NCBI RefSeq assembly: GCF_003966895.1
Contig: NZ_AP018449.1
Coordinates: 3,365,501-3,429,500 of the forward strand
Origin: Methylomusa anaerophila
Lineage (GTDB): Bacteria; Bacillota; Negativicutes; Sporomusales; Sporomusaceae
Length of the DNA: 64,000 bases
Reading direction: 5' to 3'
Position numbers and translations under genes: made by a program. Position 1 is the stretch's first letter, and every line of letters begins with the position of its first letter. The notes below the pieces were generated by a model. That model did not search any database. It saw nothing but the letters and a program-made list of their open reading frames with translations, and was not told the origin of the DNA. Shown here piece by piece: positions 1-9,954 of the stretch.

Positions 1-1
1 G

Positions 2-526
2 ACTGTGCCGCTTCTCCTGCCGGCTGGAGATAAGAAAATCCTCGCGGCACTGGAGCAGCTGGGTGCGGTATCACTGGAGGAATGTGTGTTTACCCATTGC
101 TCCAGTCCCATTCCGATGCTGGAGCAGGCTTTCTCTTTCAGTGAGGACATTGATAAAATGAATCTCCTTGCCGAACGTATCCGAGAACTGGAGAACGCCG
201 GAGAGCTTCCGAAATTCAAAGCTGCCCTGGAAATCAGCGATTGCTCGGACATCGACCAGGCGTTGGACTTGACCAGAAACCTGGACTGCTATGATTTTAA
301 TCCTGACCTATCCTCACCAGAAGAATATGCAAGGCAGGAATTCCTCCTACGCTATCACATTCCGGAAAGCGATCCCGACTTGAAGCTGCTCCACTTTTCA
401 CGCTGCGATTCCAAATGGATGCAGGAAGCAAAAGCCATCACTACTCCCTATGGCATCATCCGCCGCAACAACCAGGAAATGACCCTGGACTTTTCCATCA
501 AGCAAACCGGCCAACAGATGCGTTGA
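2..526 (+). CDS. Conserved ICE accessory protein, 5' end cut by the window edge
   Basis: An open frame runs from the first bases of the window to a TGA at 524-526 with no upstream stop, so the N-terminus is probably missing; a GTG at 5 is only a possible start. The product is acidic and soluble, with no signal peptide or membrane segment. The segment NLDCYDFNPDLSSPEEYA recalls a recurring block in soluble accessory proteins of Clostridia ICEs that are often annotated as antirestriction- or YodL-like; I cannot assign an activity. A terminator follows directly, so this closes an upstream transcription unit. Confidence 0.6.
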   Translation, partial: TVPLLLPAGDKKILAALEQLGAVSLEECVFTHCSSPIPMLEQAFSFSEDIDKMNLLAERIRELENAGELPKFKAALEISDCSDIDQALDLTRNLDCYDFNPDLSSPEEYARQEFLLRYHIPESDPDLKLLHFSRCDSKWMQEAKAITTPYGIIRRNNQEMTLDFSIKQTGQQMR

Positions 527-553
527 CCGGCCAACTACATATCGGAACAGAAT

Positions 554-588
554 GGCGCTGTCTTTACAAAAAAGGCAGCGCCTTTTTT
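554..588 (+). terminator. Rho-independent terminator
   Basis: A 7-bp perfect stem GGCGCTG (554-560) / CAGCGCC (576-582) is followed by TTTTTTG. It lies 28 bp after the stop of the first gene. Confidence 0.8.
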
Positions 589-613
589 GTTTTCCGAGGA
601 AGGAGCTGAAGCT

Positions 614-814
614 ATGAATCATGATTTAAAAACAGAAGAAAAAACAGTCGCGGAGATCACCGGACCTCCGAAGTTTACGATACCTTCCCCGAAGGAGCCT
701 TCCCGCTGCGAGGGCTGTCCTTATCCCGGCGTCGGATTTATCTGCTGGAGTCCCGACGGTTCCTGTTTAAAGACCGACCTGGATCGGATACACGGCAAAA
801 AGAAAGGCAGGTGA
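614..814 (+). CDS. Small Cys-rich ICE protein
   Basis: The 66-residue product starts at ATG 614, placed by the GAGGAAGGAG ribosome binding site at 596-605; an in-frame ATG at 587 lies upstream of that site and is unlikely. The C-terminal half carries CEGCPYPG followed by two further cysteines, spaced as in a small zinc- or metal-binding knuckle. The N-terminal half is polar and probably disordered. It ends four bases before the adenine methylase and is likely co-translated with it. I do not recognise the family; a DNA- or protein-binding accessory role is only a guess. Confidence 0.6.
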   Translation: MNHDLKTEEKTVAEITGPPKFTIPSPKEPSRCEGCPYPGVGFICWSPDGSCLKTDLDRIHGKKKGR

Positions 815-818
815 TGCG

Positions 819-1751
819 ATGAACAGCATCATCAGCTGGGTGGGCGGCAAGAAAGCATTGCGGGATCTCATTTACCAAAGGATGCCTAAGGAATACGGGC
901 GGTATGTCGAAGTCTTCGGCGGCGGAGGCTGGGTGCTGTTTGGGCGTCCCCTGAACGCGGTCATGGAGGTGTACAACGATTATAATTCCGACCTGACGAA
1001 TCTGTTCCGCTGTGTCCGTGACCAGCCGATGGCGTTCCTGACGGAACTGGGATTCCTTCCATTAAACGGCCGCGACGAGTTTATGGTCCTAAAACGATAT
1101 CTGGAGAAGGAGGAATTCACCAGCGAATTTATGCTGAAGGAACTGGAGCTGGCTCAGCGGCAGCTGACTCCGATCCAGTTCGAGGAAATCAAAACCATCC
1201 TCATTGAGAAGGCACAGATGAATGACATCAAACGCGCCGCTGCCTTCTTTAAGCTCATACGCTACAGTTACGGAAGCGGCTGTACCAGCTACGGCTGCCA
1301 GCCCTTCGATATCCGTAAGACCTTTCATCTGCTCTGGCAGGGCAGCCGAAGATTAAAGGATACCGTCATCGAGAATAAGGACTTCGAGGATGTAATCAAG
1401 CAATACGACCGGGAGAACGCCTTTATCTACTGCGACCCGCCGTACTATTTGACAGAAGGTCACTATGCGGTGGAATTTCTCAAGGAGGATCACTACCGTC
1501 TGCGGGATGCGCTGGCAGGTTGTCAGGGCAAGTGTCTGGTAAGCTACAACGACTGTGAATTCATACGGGAGCTATATCAGGACTTCCAGATTGAATCGGT
1601 CAGCCGCCTGAACAATCTGGCCCAGCGTTATGATAACGGCAGCGAGTATGCCGAAGTCCTGATCTCCAACTACGACACCGGCGAACGGCTGCGGGATATG
1701 CCGACCCAGCTGGGGCTCTTCGACCTTGCCGGATTTTATGGCATGGAATAA
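819..1751 (+). CDS. D12-class DNA adenine N6-methyltransferase
   Basis: The 310-residue protein has the order expected of Dam-like (class D12) enzymes: an N-terminal SAM-binding start WVGGKKALRD (about residues 7-16), the glycine-rich FGGGG loop, and the catalytic DPPYY motif with Asp at residue 206. The family transfers a methyl group from S-adenosylmethionine to adenine N6. No restriction endonuclease lies next to it, so it is probably an orphan methylase that protects the element from host restriction or marks it. The C-terminus carries QLGLFDL, which fits the bacterial sliding-clamp binding consensus. The target sequence cannot be read from the protein. Confidence 0.9.
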   Translation: MNSIISWVGGKKALRDLIYQRMPKEYGRYVEVFGGGGWVLFGRPLNAVMEVYNDYNSDLTNLFRCVRDQPMAFLTELGFLPLNGRDEFMVLKRYLEKEEFTSEFMLKELELAQRQLTPIQFEEIKTILIEKAQMNDIKRAAAFFKLIRYSYGSGCTSYGCQPFDIRKTFHLLWQGSRRLKDTVIENKDFEDVIKQYDRENAFIYCDPPYYLTEGHYAVEFLKEDHYRLRDALAGCQGKCLVSYNDCEFIRELYQDFQIESVSRLNNLAQRYDNGSEYAEVLISNYDTGERLRDMPTQLGLFDLAGFYGME

Positions 1752-1785
1752 CTATTCAAAAATCAAATTTAGGAGGAAAACCATT

Positions 1786-2235
1786 ATGAAACTGATTGAA
1801 AAACGTATTTGCGTAGACAAGGAAGGCCGCCTGCCGTTGCCCATGGAATTCATCAACGCGGCGGCTATCCAGCCAGACTCAGAGATGACCGTGACCCTGG
1901 CGATTTCAGAGGAAGGACTGCTTCCCTGCCCGGTGATGGTCGTCTCGCCAGATACCCCGGTAACCTTTGCATTCGCTCCGGACTGTGACGAGGATGAGGA
2001 ACCGGAGGACGGTGAAGCGGAGGATGACTTCGCGCTTCCTCATGAGCTTTTAAACGCCGCAGGCATTCCCATCGACAGCGATCTGGACGTCACCTGTGTT
2101 CCCGGCGCCATCATCATCAAGGAGTCGGATATCCTGAACCGCCTGCCGGATGGTCTTAAGACCCTGTTCCAATCCTTCGGCGTCCACCCCGAAACCGTTC
2201 GGGAGGTCATGAAAAAGGAGGGCTATTTCGTATGA
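1786..2235 (+). CDS. AbrB/SpoVT-like accessory protein
   Basis: The start at ATG 1786 follows AGGAGG at 1771; an in-frame ATG at 1726 would overlap the methylase. The 149-residue product opens with a hairpin-like segment, KRICVDKEGRLPLPMEF, of the kind found in AbrB/MazE swapped-hairpin DNA-binding proteins. A second similar block, FALPHELLNAAGIPIDSDLDV, follows a very acidic linker, suggesting two degenerate AbrB-like halves. It overlaps the next gene, which encodes a canonical AbrB domain, by four bases, so the pair is probably translationally coupled. DNA binding is inferred; the acidic linker is unusual for a DNA-binding protein. Confidence 0.6.
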   Translation: MKLIEKRICVDKEGRLPLPMEFINAAAIQPDSEMTVTLAISEEGLLPCPVMVVSPDTPVTFAFAPDCDEDEEPEDGEAEDDFALPHELLNAAGIPIDSDLDVTCVPGAIIIKESDILNRLPDGLKTLFQSFGVHPETVREVMKKEGYFV

Positions 2236-2525
2236 AAGCAAAACCGATTTACAAGATCATGGACGGCAAAGGCCGCGTCCTCATCCCCAAGGAGCTCCGC
2301 ACAGCCTCCGGCATGGACTACGGCGATATCGTCAAGGTCGGCGTCAGCCAGGGAACCGTCAGCGTGAAGAAGGTCGATCTCATTGAGGTGGGCGACATGT
2401 CGCCGGAGGCAGTGGAAGCTTATGTCCATGCCGCCATCCGGGAGATGCCGGAGGAAAAGCAGATTTCCATTGCCGCAAAGCTCCTGGAACTCGTTGAGCA
2501 GAGGAAGGGACAACGACATGAGTGA
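2232..2525 (+). CDS. AbrB/MazE/SpoVT family DNA-binding protein
   Basis: The 97-residue protein begins with a clear swapped-hairpin AbrB domain (KIMDGKGRVLIPKELR, then GDIVKVG, residues about 8-45), the signature of transition-state regulators and of antitoxins such as MazE. The remainder is helical. It starts inside the end of the preceding gene and overlaps the following one by eight bases, so all three are likely co-translated. No toxin-like partner is evident, which favours a regulator over an antitoxin. Confidence 0.8.
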   Translation: MKAKPIYKIMDGKGRVLIPKELRTASGMDYGDIVKVGVSQGTVSVKKVDLIEVGDMSPEAVEAYVHAAIREMPEEKQISIAAKLLELVEQRKGQRHE

Positions 2526-3102
2526 TAAGACCCTATTAACACAGGAGGATTGCCGGCAGGTCGGTTATGACATGTCCATCGCGGGAAAAGTGATTGTTCT
2601 TCACTCCTCCGCACTGCCGGAGGAATACCGAAACGCGGAACGGCAGCTCTATTTCTGCACCGGAGGCAACGGCAGCAATCCCTATCCCATTGGCCGTTCC
2701 ATTTTCACTGTCTCTCTTGCGGATGGCGAACATGTCCGCTGGAACCGGAGCGACGTCTTCGGTATCGCAAAACCGGAAGCCCTCTCTGAGAAGGCCCGCC
2801 TCCAGCTCTCTCAAATCCGGCCCATCGGCGCACTGGATTTAAAGGGCAACGAGCCGCAGTTCAGCGGCTACTGCTACCTGCCGGACGGCCGCTACACCTC
2901 CGGCGTATGGCTGTGCAGCTCCAAGGAGGTACAGGATTACATCGAGATGCAGAAGGACTACCAGCACAGGATCATGATCTGTGACCGCGATGACTTCTGC
3001 GTTTTTGAAATGGTAGAGGGAAAGGTCATCTACCCCACGCAGGAGATACTGGATGCACACCGCGATGGGCAGGAGCCGGGAGGCATGGAGCTGAAGCTAT
3101 GA
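2518..3102 (+). CDS. Conserved ICE accessory protein with GMELKL tail
   Basis: The start is ATG 2518, after GAGGAAGGGA at 2501; the open frame extends upstream inside the AbrB gene but without a site. The 194-residue protein is soluble and mixed alpha/beta, with no signal or membrane segment and no enzyme motif that I recognise. It closes with GQEPGGMELKL, a member of the recurrent C-terminal tail seen on many soluble proteins of this element. A strong terminator follows, so this is the last gene of the unit that begins at 614. Confidence 0.65.
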   Translation: MSDKTLLTQEDCRQVGYDMSIAGKVIVLHSSALPEEYRNAERQLYFCTGGNGSNPYPIGRSIFTVSLADGEHVRWNRSDVFGIAKPEALSEKARLQLSQIRPIGALDLKGNEPQFSGYCYLPDGRYTSGVWLCSSKEVQDYIEMQKDYQHRIMICDRDDFCVFEMVEGKVIYPTQEILDAHRDGQEPGGMELKL

Positions 3103-3117
3103 AAATATTAAGGACTT

Positions 3118-3151
3118 AAAGCCGGAATCAAGAATATGATTCCGGCTTTTT
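3118..3151 (+). terminator. Rho-independent terminator
   Basis: A perfect 13-bp stem (AAAGCCGGAATCA / TGATTCCGGCTTT) with a 6-nt loop is followed by further T residues. It separates the accessory unit from the surface protein gene. Confidence 0.88.
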
Positions 3152-3190
3152 CACAATCAAATTTAAAAGGAAGAGAGGTATGAAAAATTT

Positions 3191-6100
3191 ATGAACCTGA
3201 AAGACAAAAGGAAATGTATCCTCGCGGTATTTCTTCTGGCAGTGCTGCTGGTGACCAGCGGCTTTTATATTGCCTATCGCCTGCATCCTGAACTGTTCAT
3301 AGGGCAGAACGATATCATCACCCGCGGGGAATTTGCCGCGGAACTGGCAAAGGAGCTGAAGCTGGACACCACCGGATCGGAAAAAGACACGCCCAGCTTT
3401 CCCGACATCGACGGACATTGGGCGGAGAAGTACATCGAGGCCCTCGTTGACACCGGCATCATTGACCCTGCCGATTACCCGGACGGCTTCAAACCCGACG
3501 AGCCCATCACCCGCGCCGAGATCATTAAAATGATGGTGCGGGCCAAGGGCCAGGACGAGGAAGCGAAAAACACCCAAGGACACAGCGGCTACGATGACCA
3601 GTCGGATATCGCGGACGATAACAAGGGCTATGTCATTGTTGGAAAGGAGGATGGTATCATCGGGGATACGGAGGATAACAAGCTCCATCCGAACGACCCG
3701 GTGACCAAAGGAGAAGCCGATGACATGTTTGACAAGGCCGACCCGAAACCAGCAACACCGACACCATCCCCAACAACCCCGGCAACCGATACCACTACGC
3801 CGACACCGATACCGACGCCTACCGACCCGGATAAGGAACAGCCGACACCAACCCCGTCTCCGACCCCGACACCGACACCCACGCCGGGCGGTGGTTCAGG
3901 CGGCGGCTCCTATTATGTCCCGGATGCACAGGTGCGGTTTGACCTGCCCGAAACTGCACACACCGATACTGAGATCAAGGTGATGCCCGTGTGGAAATAT
4001 ATGCAGAGCTTCACCTGGACAATGACGAAAACAGCGGTGGACGGCTCTGAACAGCCGGTGGAGTTGGCAGACGCCGTCACCGGCAGCTTGGGACTGGAGG
4101 GCGGTACAATCCAGTTTAAGGAGGAAGGCAAATACACTCTCACGGCAACGGCGAAAAACGCCAGAGGAAAAGAAACGGTCTTAAGCAAAACTGTGACGGT
4201 CTATCCCGTGATTGACCTGACCTTTGACCTGCCGGAAACTACTCACACTGACAAGTCGGTCACCCTTACCTTCCTGCTGGAAAAGCTATACGACCACGAC
4301 ATCATGTGGACGGCAGAAAAGGACAGAGAAGCCGTCCAGACTACAGACATACTGGATGGTACGCTGGGGAATGACGGCGGCATCTTTGTTTTCAAGACCA
4401 AGGGCGGCTATAAGCTGACCGCCACCATAACCGATGAAACCGGGCGCATTTTTACGCATACAGAGAGCACCAAGGTTTACCCGATAGTCGGTATTGCTTT
4501 CACGCTGCCCGCTGCTTCCCATACGGACAAAACCGTGGAGGTAGCCACCACGCTGACTGAAAACGGCGGCCTGTCTGTAGTGTGGAGCCTGACCAAGAAT
4601 GGTGAAGCCGCTGTGCTATCCGACGAGCTGGAGGGCGCCCTGACCGATGCGGGAGGAAACATCCGGTTCAAGGACAAGGGCGTGTACATGCTGACCGGAA
4701 CCCTCACCGATGAAACCGGCCGTACCTTCGAAGCCTCACAGACCGTCACGGTCTACCCTGTGGGTTCCGTTGGTTTCTATCTGCCGGAGATCGCGCATAC
4801 CGATACGAGTGTTCTTGTAAAGGCAACATTCCAGAATCTTGGGACTGCCGAAATCCAGTGGTCGCTGGCAAAAGACGGCGAAGCCGTACCTGTTGCCGAC
4901 TGCATCGAAGGAACGCTCACGGATACAAACAGCACCATCAGGCTTAAGGAAAAGGGCGAATATGTGCTGAAAGCCGCCTTTGCCGACCCTGCAGGCAGAA
5001 CCTACAGCTATACCGCACCCATCAAGGTCTATCCTGTACCCAGCATCACTTACAAGCTGCCGCAAACCGCCCACACCGATACCGCTGTTTCTGTGATTCC
5101 AGAAACCTTGGAATTAGGGAACTTAAAAGTGGAATGGCTGTTGGAGAACGGCTTCGGATTCCAGGATCTTGCGACCTACATCAACGGGACTCTGGACAAC
5201 AACGGCGGAACCATCCGCTTTAAACACGCCGGAACCTATGAGCTCATTGCAAGGATCACCGATGAAACCGGGCGTGTGTTCCTCTATGAGGATGGCGGTA
5301 AGATCGAAGTCCTGCCGGTTCTGAATATTTCCTTCGAGCTGCCGGCATCGACGCATACCGACCGCACCGTTGACCTTCGGACCCGCGGCAACAACAACGT
5401 GCTACCGGTGGAATGGACGCTCACAAAGGATGGCAAGCCGGCAGAGCTCACCGACGCGCTGGAGGGCAGCCTGAACGCTTACGGCGGCAAAATCCAGTTC
5501 AAGGATGTTGGAGAATACACCCTGACGGCCTCCATGACGGACGCCCTGGGCCGGGTGTTCTCTTACAGCTCCTCCACCACAGTCTATCCCATCCCGTCCG
5601 TTCTGCTGAATTTCCCGCAGACCTGGTATGTCGGAGAAGCAGGAACGGTCAGCGTCAGCGGTACCGATCTGGATAACCTCACCGCAGACTGGACGGTCAT
5701 TCAGGGCGACGGCGGTACACAGCCCTATAACATTTATACCTCCGGAACCCTGACGAAAACAGGCGGGACTATAACCTTCCCGACAAAAGGACAATACACG
5801 CTGATTCTCACAATGACAGACCCCACCGGCCGCACCTTTGTACGAAGCCAGAGCTTTATCGTCTTTCCCATCCCAACGATGTCAATCAGCCTCCCGCAGA
5901 CCTGGCATGCCGGCGAAGCAGGAACGGTCAGCATCAGCGGAACCGATCTAGAAAACCTCACCGAGGGATGGACTATTAAGCAAGGAAATGGAGATACAAA
6001 GCCTTATTCCACTTACGCTGCAGGCACTTTGACCAAGGAGGGCGGCACGATCACCTTCCCGGCAAAGGGGCAGTATGAACTTATCCTCACGATGACGGAT

Positions 6101-6901
6101 ACCAACGGCCGCTCCTTCACGGAAAGCCGGAGCCTCACGGTGTATCCCATCCCGACCATGAGCATCAGCATCCCGCAGCCCTGGTACGCTGGGGAAGCCG
6201 GGACTGTCAGCGTCAGCGGTACCGATCTGGATAACCTCACCGCAGACTGGACGATCATTCAGGGCAATGGCGAAGCAAAGCCGTATTCAGCCTATGCGAC
6301 CGGGACATTGACCAAGGATGGTGGATCGATCACCTTCCCCACGAAGGGGCAGTATGAACTTATCCTGACCATGACGGACCCCACCGGCCGCACGTTTACG
6401 AGAAGCCGGAGCTTCACAATATCCCCCATCCCGACTATGAGCATCAGCATCCCGTCGCTGACCTACAGCGGCGAATCCTTGGCAGTTACTGCCTCCGGTA
6501 CCGAGCTGAGCGGAGTCACGGCAGACTGGTACCTTTCCGTCGATGGGGGTGCTTTTACGCCCTACACGGATTATGCCACCGGAACCCTTGGAATGAGTGG
6601 CGGCACCCTACGGTTCAATACGGATAAAACCATTTCCGTGAAGCTGCAGGCAGTAGTCACCGACACCAACGGGCGAAAATTCACCTTTACCTCCAATGCC
6701 GGAACAATCAAGCCCATCGCCAGCTTTGCTTTTACGGTTCCTTCCTCTGCACATATCGGTTCCGGATTCAGCGTGTCGTTACCATCGACCTCCGGGCTGG
6801 AGGGCAGAACCCTCAACTGGTCGCTGATCAGGGACGGCAGCACGGCCAGTTACACAGGAAGTCTGTCAAACAGCGGCGGCACCATTGCCATCAGCTGTTA
6901 G
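3191..6901 (+). pseudogene. SLH/Ig-repeat surface protein, N-terminal part (split by transposon)
   Basis: This open frame gives 1,236 residues, of which 1,235 belong to the original protein and the last Cys plus stop come from the transposon end. Order: signal or anchor helix (about residues 10-30), SLH-type cell-wall binding region (about 44-180, with DGHWAEKYI and ITRAEIIKMM), a Thr/Pro-rich spacer (about 186-225), then eleven repeats of about 90 residues. The first six repeats carry xFxLPxxxHTD; later ones carry P-x-x-W-Y/H-x-GE; most end in GRTFxxS. The architecture is that of a wall-bound fibrous adhesin exposed to other cells. It lies in front of the pilus operon and could aid mating-pair contact. 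The fragment alone could still be exported but lacks its natural C-terminus. Confidence 0.85.
6890..6895 (+). repeat. Target-site duplication, left copy
   Basis: ATCAGC directly abuts the left end of the transposon and is repeated at 9980-9985. Removing one copy with the element restores the reading frame exactly. Confidence 0.85.
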
Positions 6902-6920
6902 CTTGCAAAAAATCTAATCC
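6896..6920 (+). repeat. Terminal inverted repeat, left end of transposon
   Basis: It begins TGTTAGCTTGCAAAAAATCT and matches the reverse complement of 9955-9979 at most positions. Its first bases supply the premature Cys codon and TAG stop of the surface gene. Confidence 0.8.
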
Positions 6921-6962
6921 TTGGCCGGGGAAAATATTGCAGAATCATACGGACGAAGCGTT

Positions 6963-6991
6963 TTTTCAGATCCGTTCCAATTTGCTATAAT
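6963..6991 (+). promoter_or_regulatory. Transposon promoter
   Basis: A perfect -10 box TATAAT lies at 6986-6991. A weak -35 candidate, TTTTCA, lies 17 bp upstream at 6963-6968. It would drive the three transposon genes. Confidence 0.5.
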
Positions 6992-7027
6992 ATATTGCAC
7001 ATTACAACAGCAACGGGAGCGGATTTT

Positions 7028-7606
7028 TTGCAGATTCTGATTACAGTTAAAGAAACTATTACGCAATACATTACCCGATTTCAGGCATTAGAAATTGTTC
7101 GACCGGAAAAGTGTCCCGTCTGCGGAGCCGTTCACTCGATTCATCGGCATGGCAGCTATTGGCGCAATATCTTGAATGAGCAATGGGAAAAACGGATTCC
7201 GGTAGCCAGGTTCTACTGCAAAACGTGCAAACTGACGATATCGATGCTGCCTTCCTTTGCACTGCCCTATTTCCAGTATTCACTGGAGTTCATTGTGACC
7301 GCGTTGCAACAAATCTTTCTTGCCAAGGCAACCACGTCAAGAATTTGTTCAGCCCTACTGCGCTTTTATCGAAGACGATTCCATGGCAACTTGCTATTTC
7401 TGGAGATGTTTTTCCGCGACCAGGGCTGGCCTGAAGTCACTCCGCAAGATGTAAAAGAAAAAGCCACAAAAATGGTTTGTATGTTAACTGTCCCCACAGC
7501 CGAAACCCTTTCGCAAAGGTTTCATCAACACTACAAACATACTTTTATGGCACATTCATTGTACCATAGGTTCTATCTGAGCGTAAACCAGTGCGTTCCC
7601 ACATAA
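7028..7606 (+). CDS. Transposon zinc-ribbon accessory protein (DUF6431-like)
   Basis: The likely start is TTG 7028, preceded by GGGAGCGG at 7015-7022; an in-frame TTG at 6995 lacks a site. The 192-residue product has a CPVC...H-x-HGSYWR block (about residues 28-45) followed by FYCKTCK, a zinc ribbon of the kind at the N-terminus of some transposases. It resembles, from memory, proteins annotated as DUF6431 that precede a DDE transposase and an AAA ATPase in Bacillota transposons. It probably binds the element ends or target. Its ORF ends about 90 bp before the transposase gene. Confidence 0.7.
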   Translation: MQILITVKETITQYITRFQALEIVRPEKCPVCGAVHSIHRHGSYWRNILNEQWEKRIPVARFYCKTCKLTISMLPSFALPYFQYSLEFIVTALQQIFLAKATTSRICSALLRFYRRRFHGNLLFLEMFFRDQGWPEVTPQDVKEKATKMVCMLTVPTAETLSQRFHQHYKHTFMAHSLYHRFYLSVNQCVPT

Positions 7607-7697
7607 CTTTTCGCTGGCGAAGGTCAGAAAGTTGCGGTATGATGGCTTTTGTACAAGGTTAGCCGGCTAGCCTCCCCATTTACCGGAGGTGTGTTCA

Positions 7698-8981
7698 TTG
7701 ACAAATGAAGATCGCGAGCAAGTCGCTCTATTTCGTTATGGGCTGATCGCCCCGCTTTTGAATGATCAAGTCGATTCTAAACAAGACTACCTGTCCGAAA
7801 TCTGCGCCAAGTTCCATGAGGTCCCCTATTATGGCCGCAAAGAATTTGCACCGAAAACTCTGGAGGGCTGGCTCCGCGATTATCGCCGCGGCGGATTTGT
7901 GGCCTTAAAACCCAAAGGCCGTTCTGACCGCGGGAGAAGCCGGGTGATCTCACCAGAGCTAAAGGAGCAGATTATTGCTTCGCGTCAGAAAAACAGGGAG
8001 CTTTCTGTTGTGCTGTTTTATGAAAAGCTGGTTAAGAACACGGTGTTGGCTCCTGACAAAGTGTCTTACCACAGCGTTTACCGGCTCTTAAAATCACAAC
8101 AGCTTTTATGGCCGGAGGAGAAAGCATTAAAGGAACGCAAACGCTTTAGTTATGATAAGGTGAATATTCTGTGGCAGGGCGATATGTCCATTGGCCCTTA
8201 CCTTACGATTGGCGGCAAGAAGCTCAAAACTCATTTGTTCGCCTTTATTGACGACTGCTCCCGGCTGGTTCCTTTTGCTCAGTTCTCGTTTACGGAGAAG
8301 TTTAGTCCCATGAAAGCGGTGCTCAAAGAGTCCATTCTCCGCCGGGGTGTCCCGAAGATGATTTATGTTGACAACGGCAAGGTGTATCATGCCAGGGAGC
8401 TTCATTTAGCTTGCGCCGCTCTTGGTATTACGCTGACTCATACTCAGCCTTATGATCCGCAGAGCAAAGGAAAAATTGAGCGTTTTTTCGGCACAGTGCG
8501 CCGTCGTTTTTACCCGCTCCTTGCCAACAATATGCCTAAATCCCTGGATGATTTAAATGCTCAGTTTTGGAAGTGGCTGGAGAGCGATTACAATCGCAAA
8601 CCGCATTCCGCACTGGACATGTCTCCTTTTGACTTATTTTTGTCACAGCCGTCTTCTGTCCGATTATATACGGATCCCTATGCTTTGGAACGACTCTTTT
8701 TTAAGCGGGAATACCGTAAGGTGAAGCACGACGCAACGATCACGCTGTCAAACCGTTTGTTTGAAGTCCCGGCCAAGCTAGTCGGGCAACGGATTGAAGT
8801 ACGCTATGATCCGGAGTCGCCCGAGCAAGTCTATATCTATGACAATGACATCCAGGTAGGTGTGGCTGCGCCGGTATCGTTTCGGGACAACTCCCAAGTC
8901 AAACGGGAACGCAGGGACTTTCCCAAAGAGACTGCGATTTCTTTTGGCAGTTTACTGGCCTGCCAAAAGGAGGATGTGTGA
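7698..8981 (+). CDS. DDE transposase, rve integrase fold
   Basis: TTG 7698 is chosen as start because GGAGGT ends at 7690; an in-frame GTG at 7689 overlaps that site. The protein of about 427 residues has an N-terminal helix-turn-helix region, then the retroviral-integrase core with first Asp in WQGDMSIG, second Asp in YVDNGK and Glu in KGKIERFFG. These are the catalytic metal ligands of DDE transposases. The C-terminal part is a beta-barrel-like DNA-binding region. It overlaps the ATPase gene by one base. It catalyses strand transfer of the element, probably with the ATPase as target selector, as in TnsB/TnsC or MuA/MuB pairs. Confidence 0.9.
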   Translation: MTNEDREQVALFRYGLIAPLLNDQVDSKQDYLSEICAKFHEVPYYGRKEFAPKTLEGWLRDYRRGGFVALKPKGRSDRGRSRVISPELKEQIIASRQKNRELSVVLFYEKLVKNTVLAPDKVSYHSVYRLLKSQQLLWPEEKALKERKRFSYDKVNILWQGDMSIGPYLTIGGKKLKTHLFAFIDDCSRLVPFAQFSFTEKFSPMKAVLKESILRRGVPKMIYVDNGKVYHARELHLACAALGITLTHTQPYDPQSKGKIERFFGTVRRRFYPLLANNMPKSLDDLNAQFWKWLESDYNRKPHSALDMSPFDLFLSQPSSVRLYTDPYALERLFFKREYRKVKHDATITLSNRLFEVPAKLVGQRIEVRYDPESPEQVYIYDNDIQVGVAAPVSFRDNSQVKRERRDFPKETAISFGSLLACQKEDV

Positions 8982-9781
8982 TGTTCCAATCCTTTTATTC
9001 TCTCTCGTCGGTGCCCTTTCGCAAAGAGCTTGAAACCAAACACTTCTTTTCCTCGCAAGGATTCTCCGAAGGCACGGCCAGACTGGAATATTTAAAGTCG
9101 ACTCGCGGTATGGGCGTTGTGATTGGCGAGGCTGGCGCAGGAAAAACTTCGCTGATGAGAAATTTCGCTGCCTCGCTCAATCCTTCGTTGTTTAAGGCCA
9201 TCTACTTTCCCTTGTCTACTGTCACCGTATCTGACTTTTACAGGGGGTTGACCGTAGGGTTAGGACAGGAGCCGAAGTTTCGCAAGGTCGACCTGTTTGC
9301 TCAAATCCAGCAGGCCACGCTTCATCTGTTTCACAACCAAAAGATGACACCGGTTTTCATTCTGGATGAGATGCAAATGGTCTCCAATCAGTTTTTAAAC
9401 GACATTAGCTTGTTGTTCAATTTTGCGATGGATTCTGCCAATCCGTTTATACTGATTATGGTTGGCCTTCCTCATTTTATGGAACGGTTACGGTTAAGTC
9501 ACAATCAGCCCCTGGCCCAACGGGTGGTGATGCGTTATCAGATGAATTCCCTTTCGAAAGATGAGGTCAGGCACTACATCCTGCATCAGCTTAAGTTGGC
9601 TGGCGCTCTTCATGATATTTTTTCTCCCCAGGCCATTGAGGCCATTACTTCACGTTCTCGTGGGTTTCCTCGCTTGATTAACAATCTGGCAACCAATTGC
9701 TTGCTTTACGGCTGTGCCAAAAAACTTGAATTAATTGATGACGAGGCCGTTTTCGCAGTCGCTTCGGAATCCGGATTGTGA
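8981..9781 (+). CDS. AAA+ ATPase of the transposon (ExeA/TniB/TnsC-like)
   Basis: ATG 8981 is preferred over an in-frame GTG at 8978 because of the AGGAGG ending at 8973. The 266-residue protein has Walker A GEAGAGKTS (about residues 49-57), Walker B VFILDEMQ, and a C-terminal helical lid with RGFPRLINNL. This is the arrangement of ExeA-, TniB- and IstB-type transposition ATPases, which bind DNA with ATP and direct the transposase to targets. It is the last gene of the transposon and is followed by a terminator. Confidence 0.85.
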   Translation: MFQSFYSLSSVPFRKELETKHFFSSQGFSEGTARLEYLKSTRGMGVVIGEAGAGKTSLMRNFAASLNPSLFKAIYFPLSTVTVSDFYRGLTVGLGQEPKFRKVDLFAQIQQATLHLFHNQKMTPVFILDEMQMVSNQFLNDISLLFNFAMDSANPFILIMVGLPHFMERLRLSHNQPLAQRVVMRYQMNSLSKDEVRHYILHQLKLAGALHDIFSPQAIEAITSRSRGFPRLINNLATNCLLYGCAKKLELIDDEAVFAVASESGL

Positions 9782-9798
9782 TTTTACTTCTCTATTTT

Positions 9799-9828
9799 CC
9801 CGCAACCACGTTGTTGCGGGCTTTTTTC
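9799..9828 (+). terminator. Rho-independent terminator of the transposon operon
   Basis: The stem CCCGCAAC (9799-9806) / GTTGCGGG (9813-9820) with a 6-nt loop is followed by CTTTTTTC, 18 bp after the ATPase stop. Confidence 0.9.
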
Positions 9829-9954
9829 TGCGGATGAATGAATGGGCAAACTCACGTTGTATCAATTTGCAAAACCGCTTTTTGCTCTGCTGCATGATTC
9901 CTCTTGGTTTGTAAATTAGACCAAATTTCCGGCTCTTTTATTCTGCTATATCAC

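Noticed and set aside
3720-3885. Repeat array in the surface protein that could suggest a CRISPR
   Set aside because: The short ACCCCGAC/ACACCGAC-like units encode a Thr/Pro spacer in frame; no repeats separated by unique spacers of constant length.
5402-5794. Minus-strand frame of 130 codons inside the surface protein gene
   Set aside because: Long shadow frames are expected opposite repetitive G+C-rich coding sequence; no site or family resemblance.
7071-7283. Minus-strand frame of 70 codons opposite the transposon zinc-ribbon gene
   Set aside because: No ribosome binding site and composition explained by the codons of the opposite gene.
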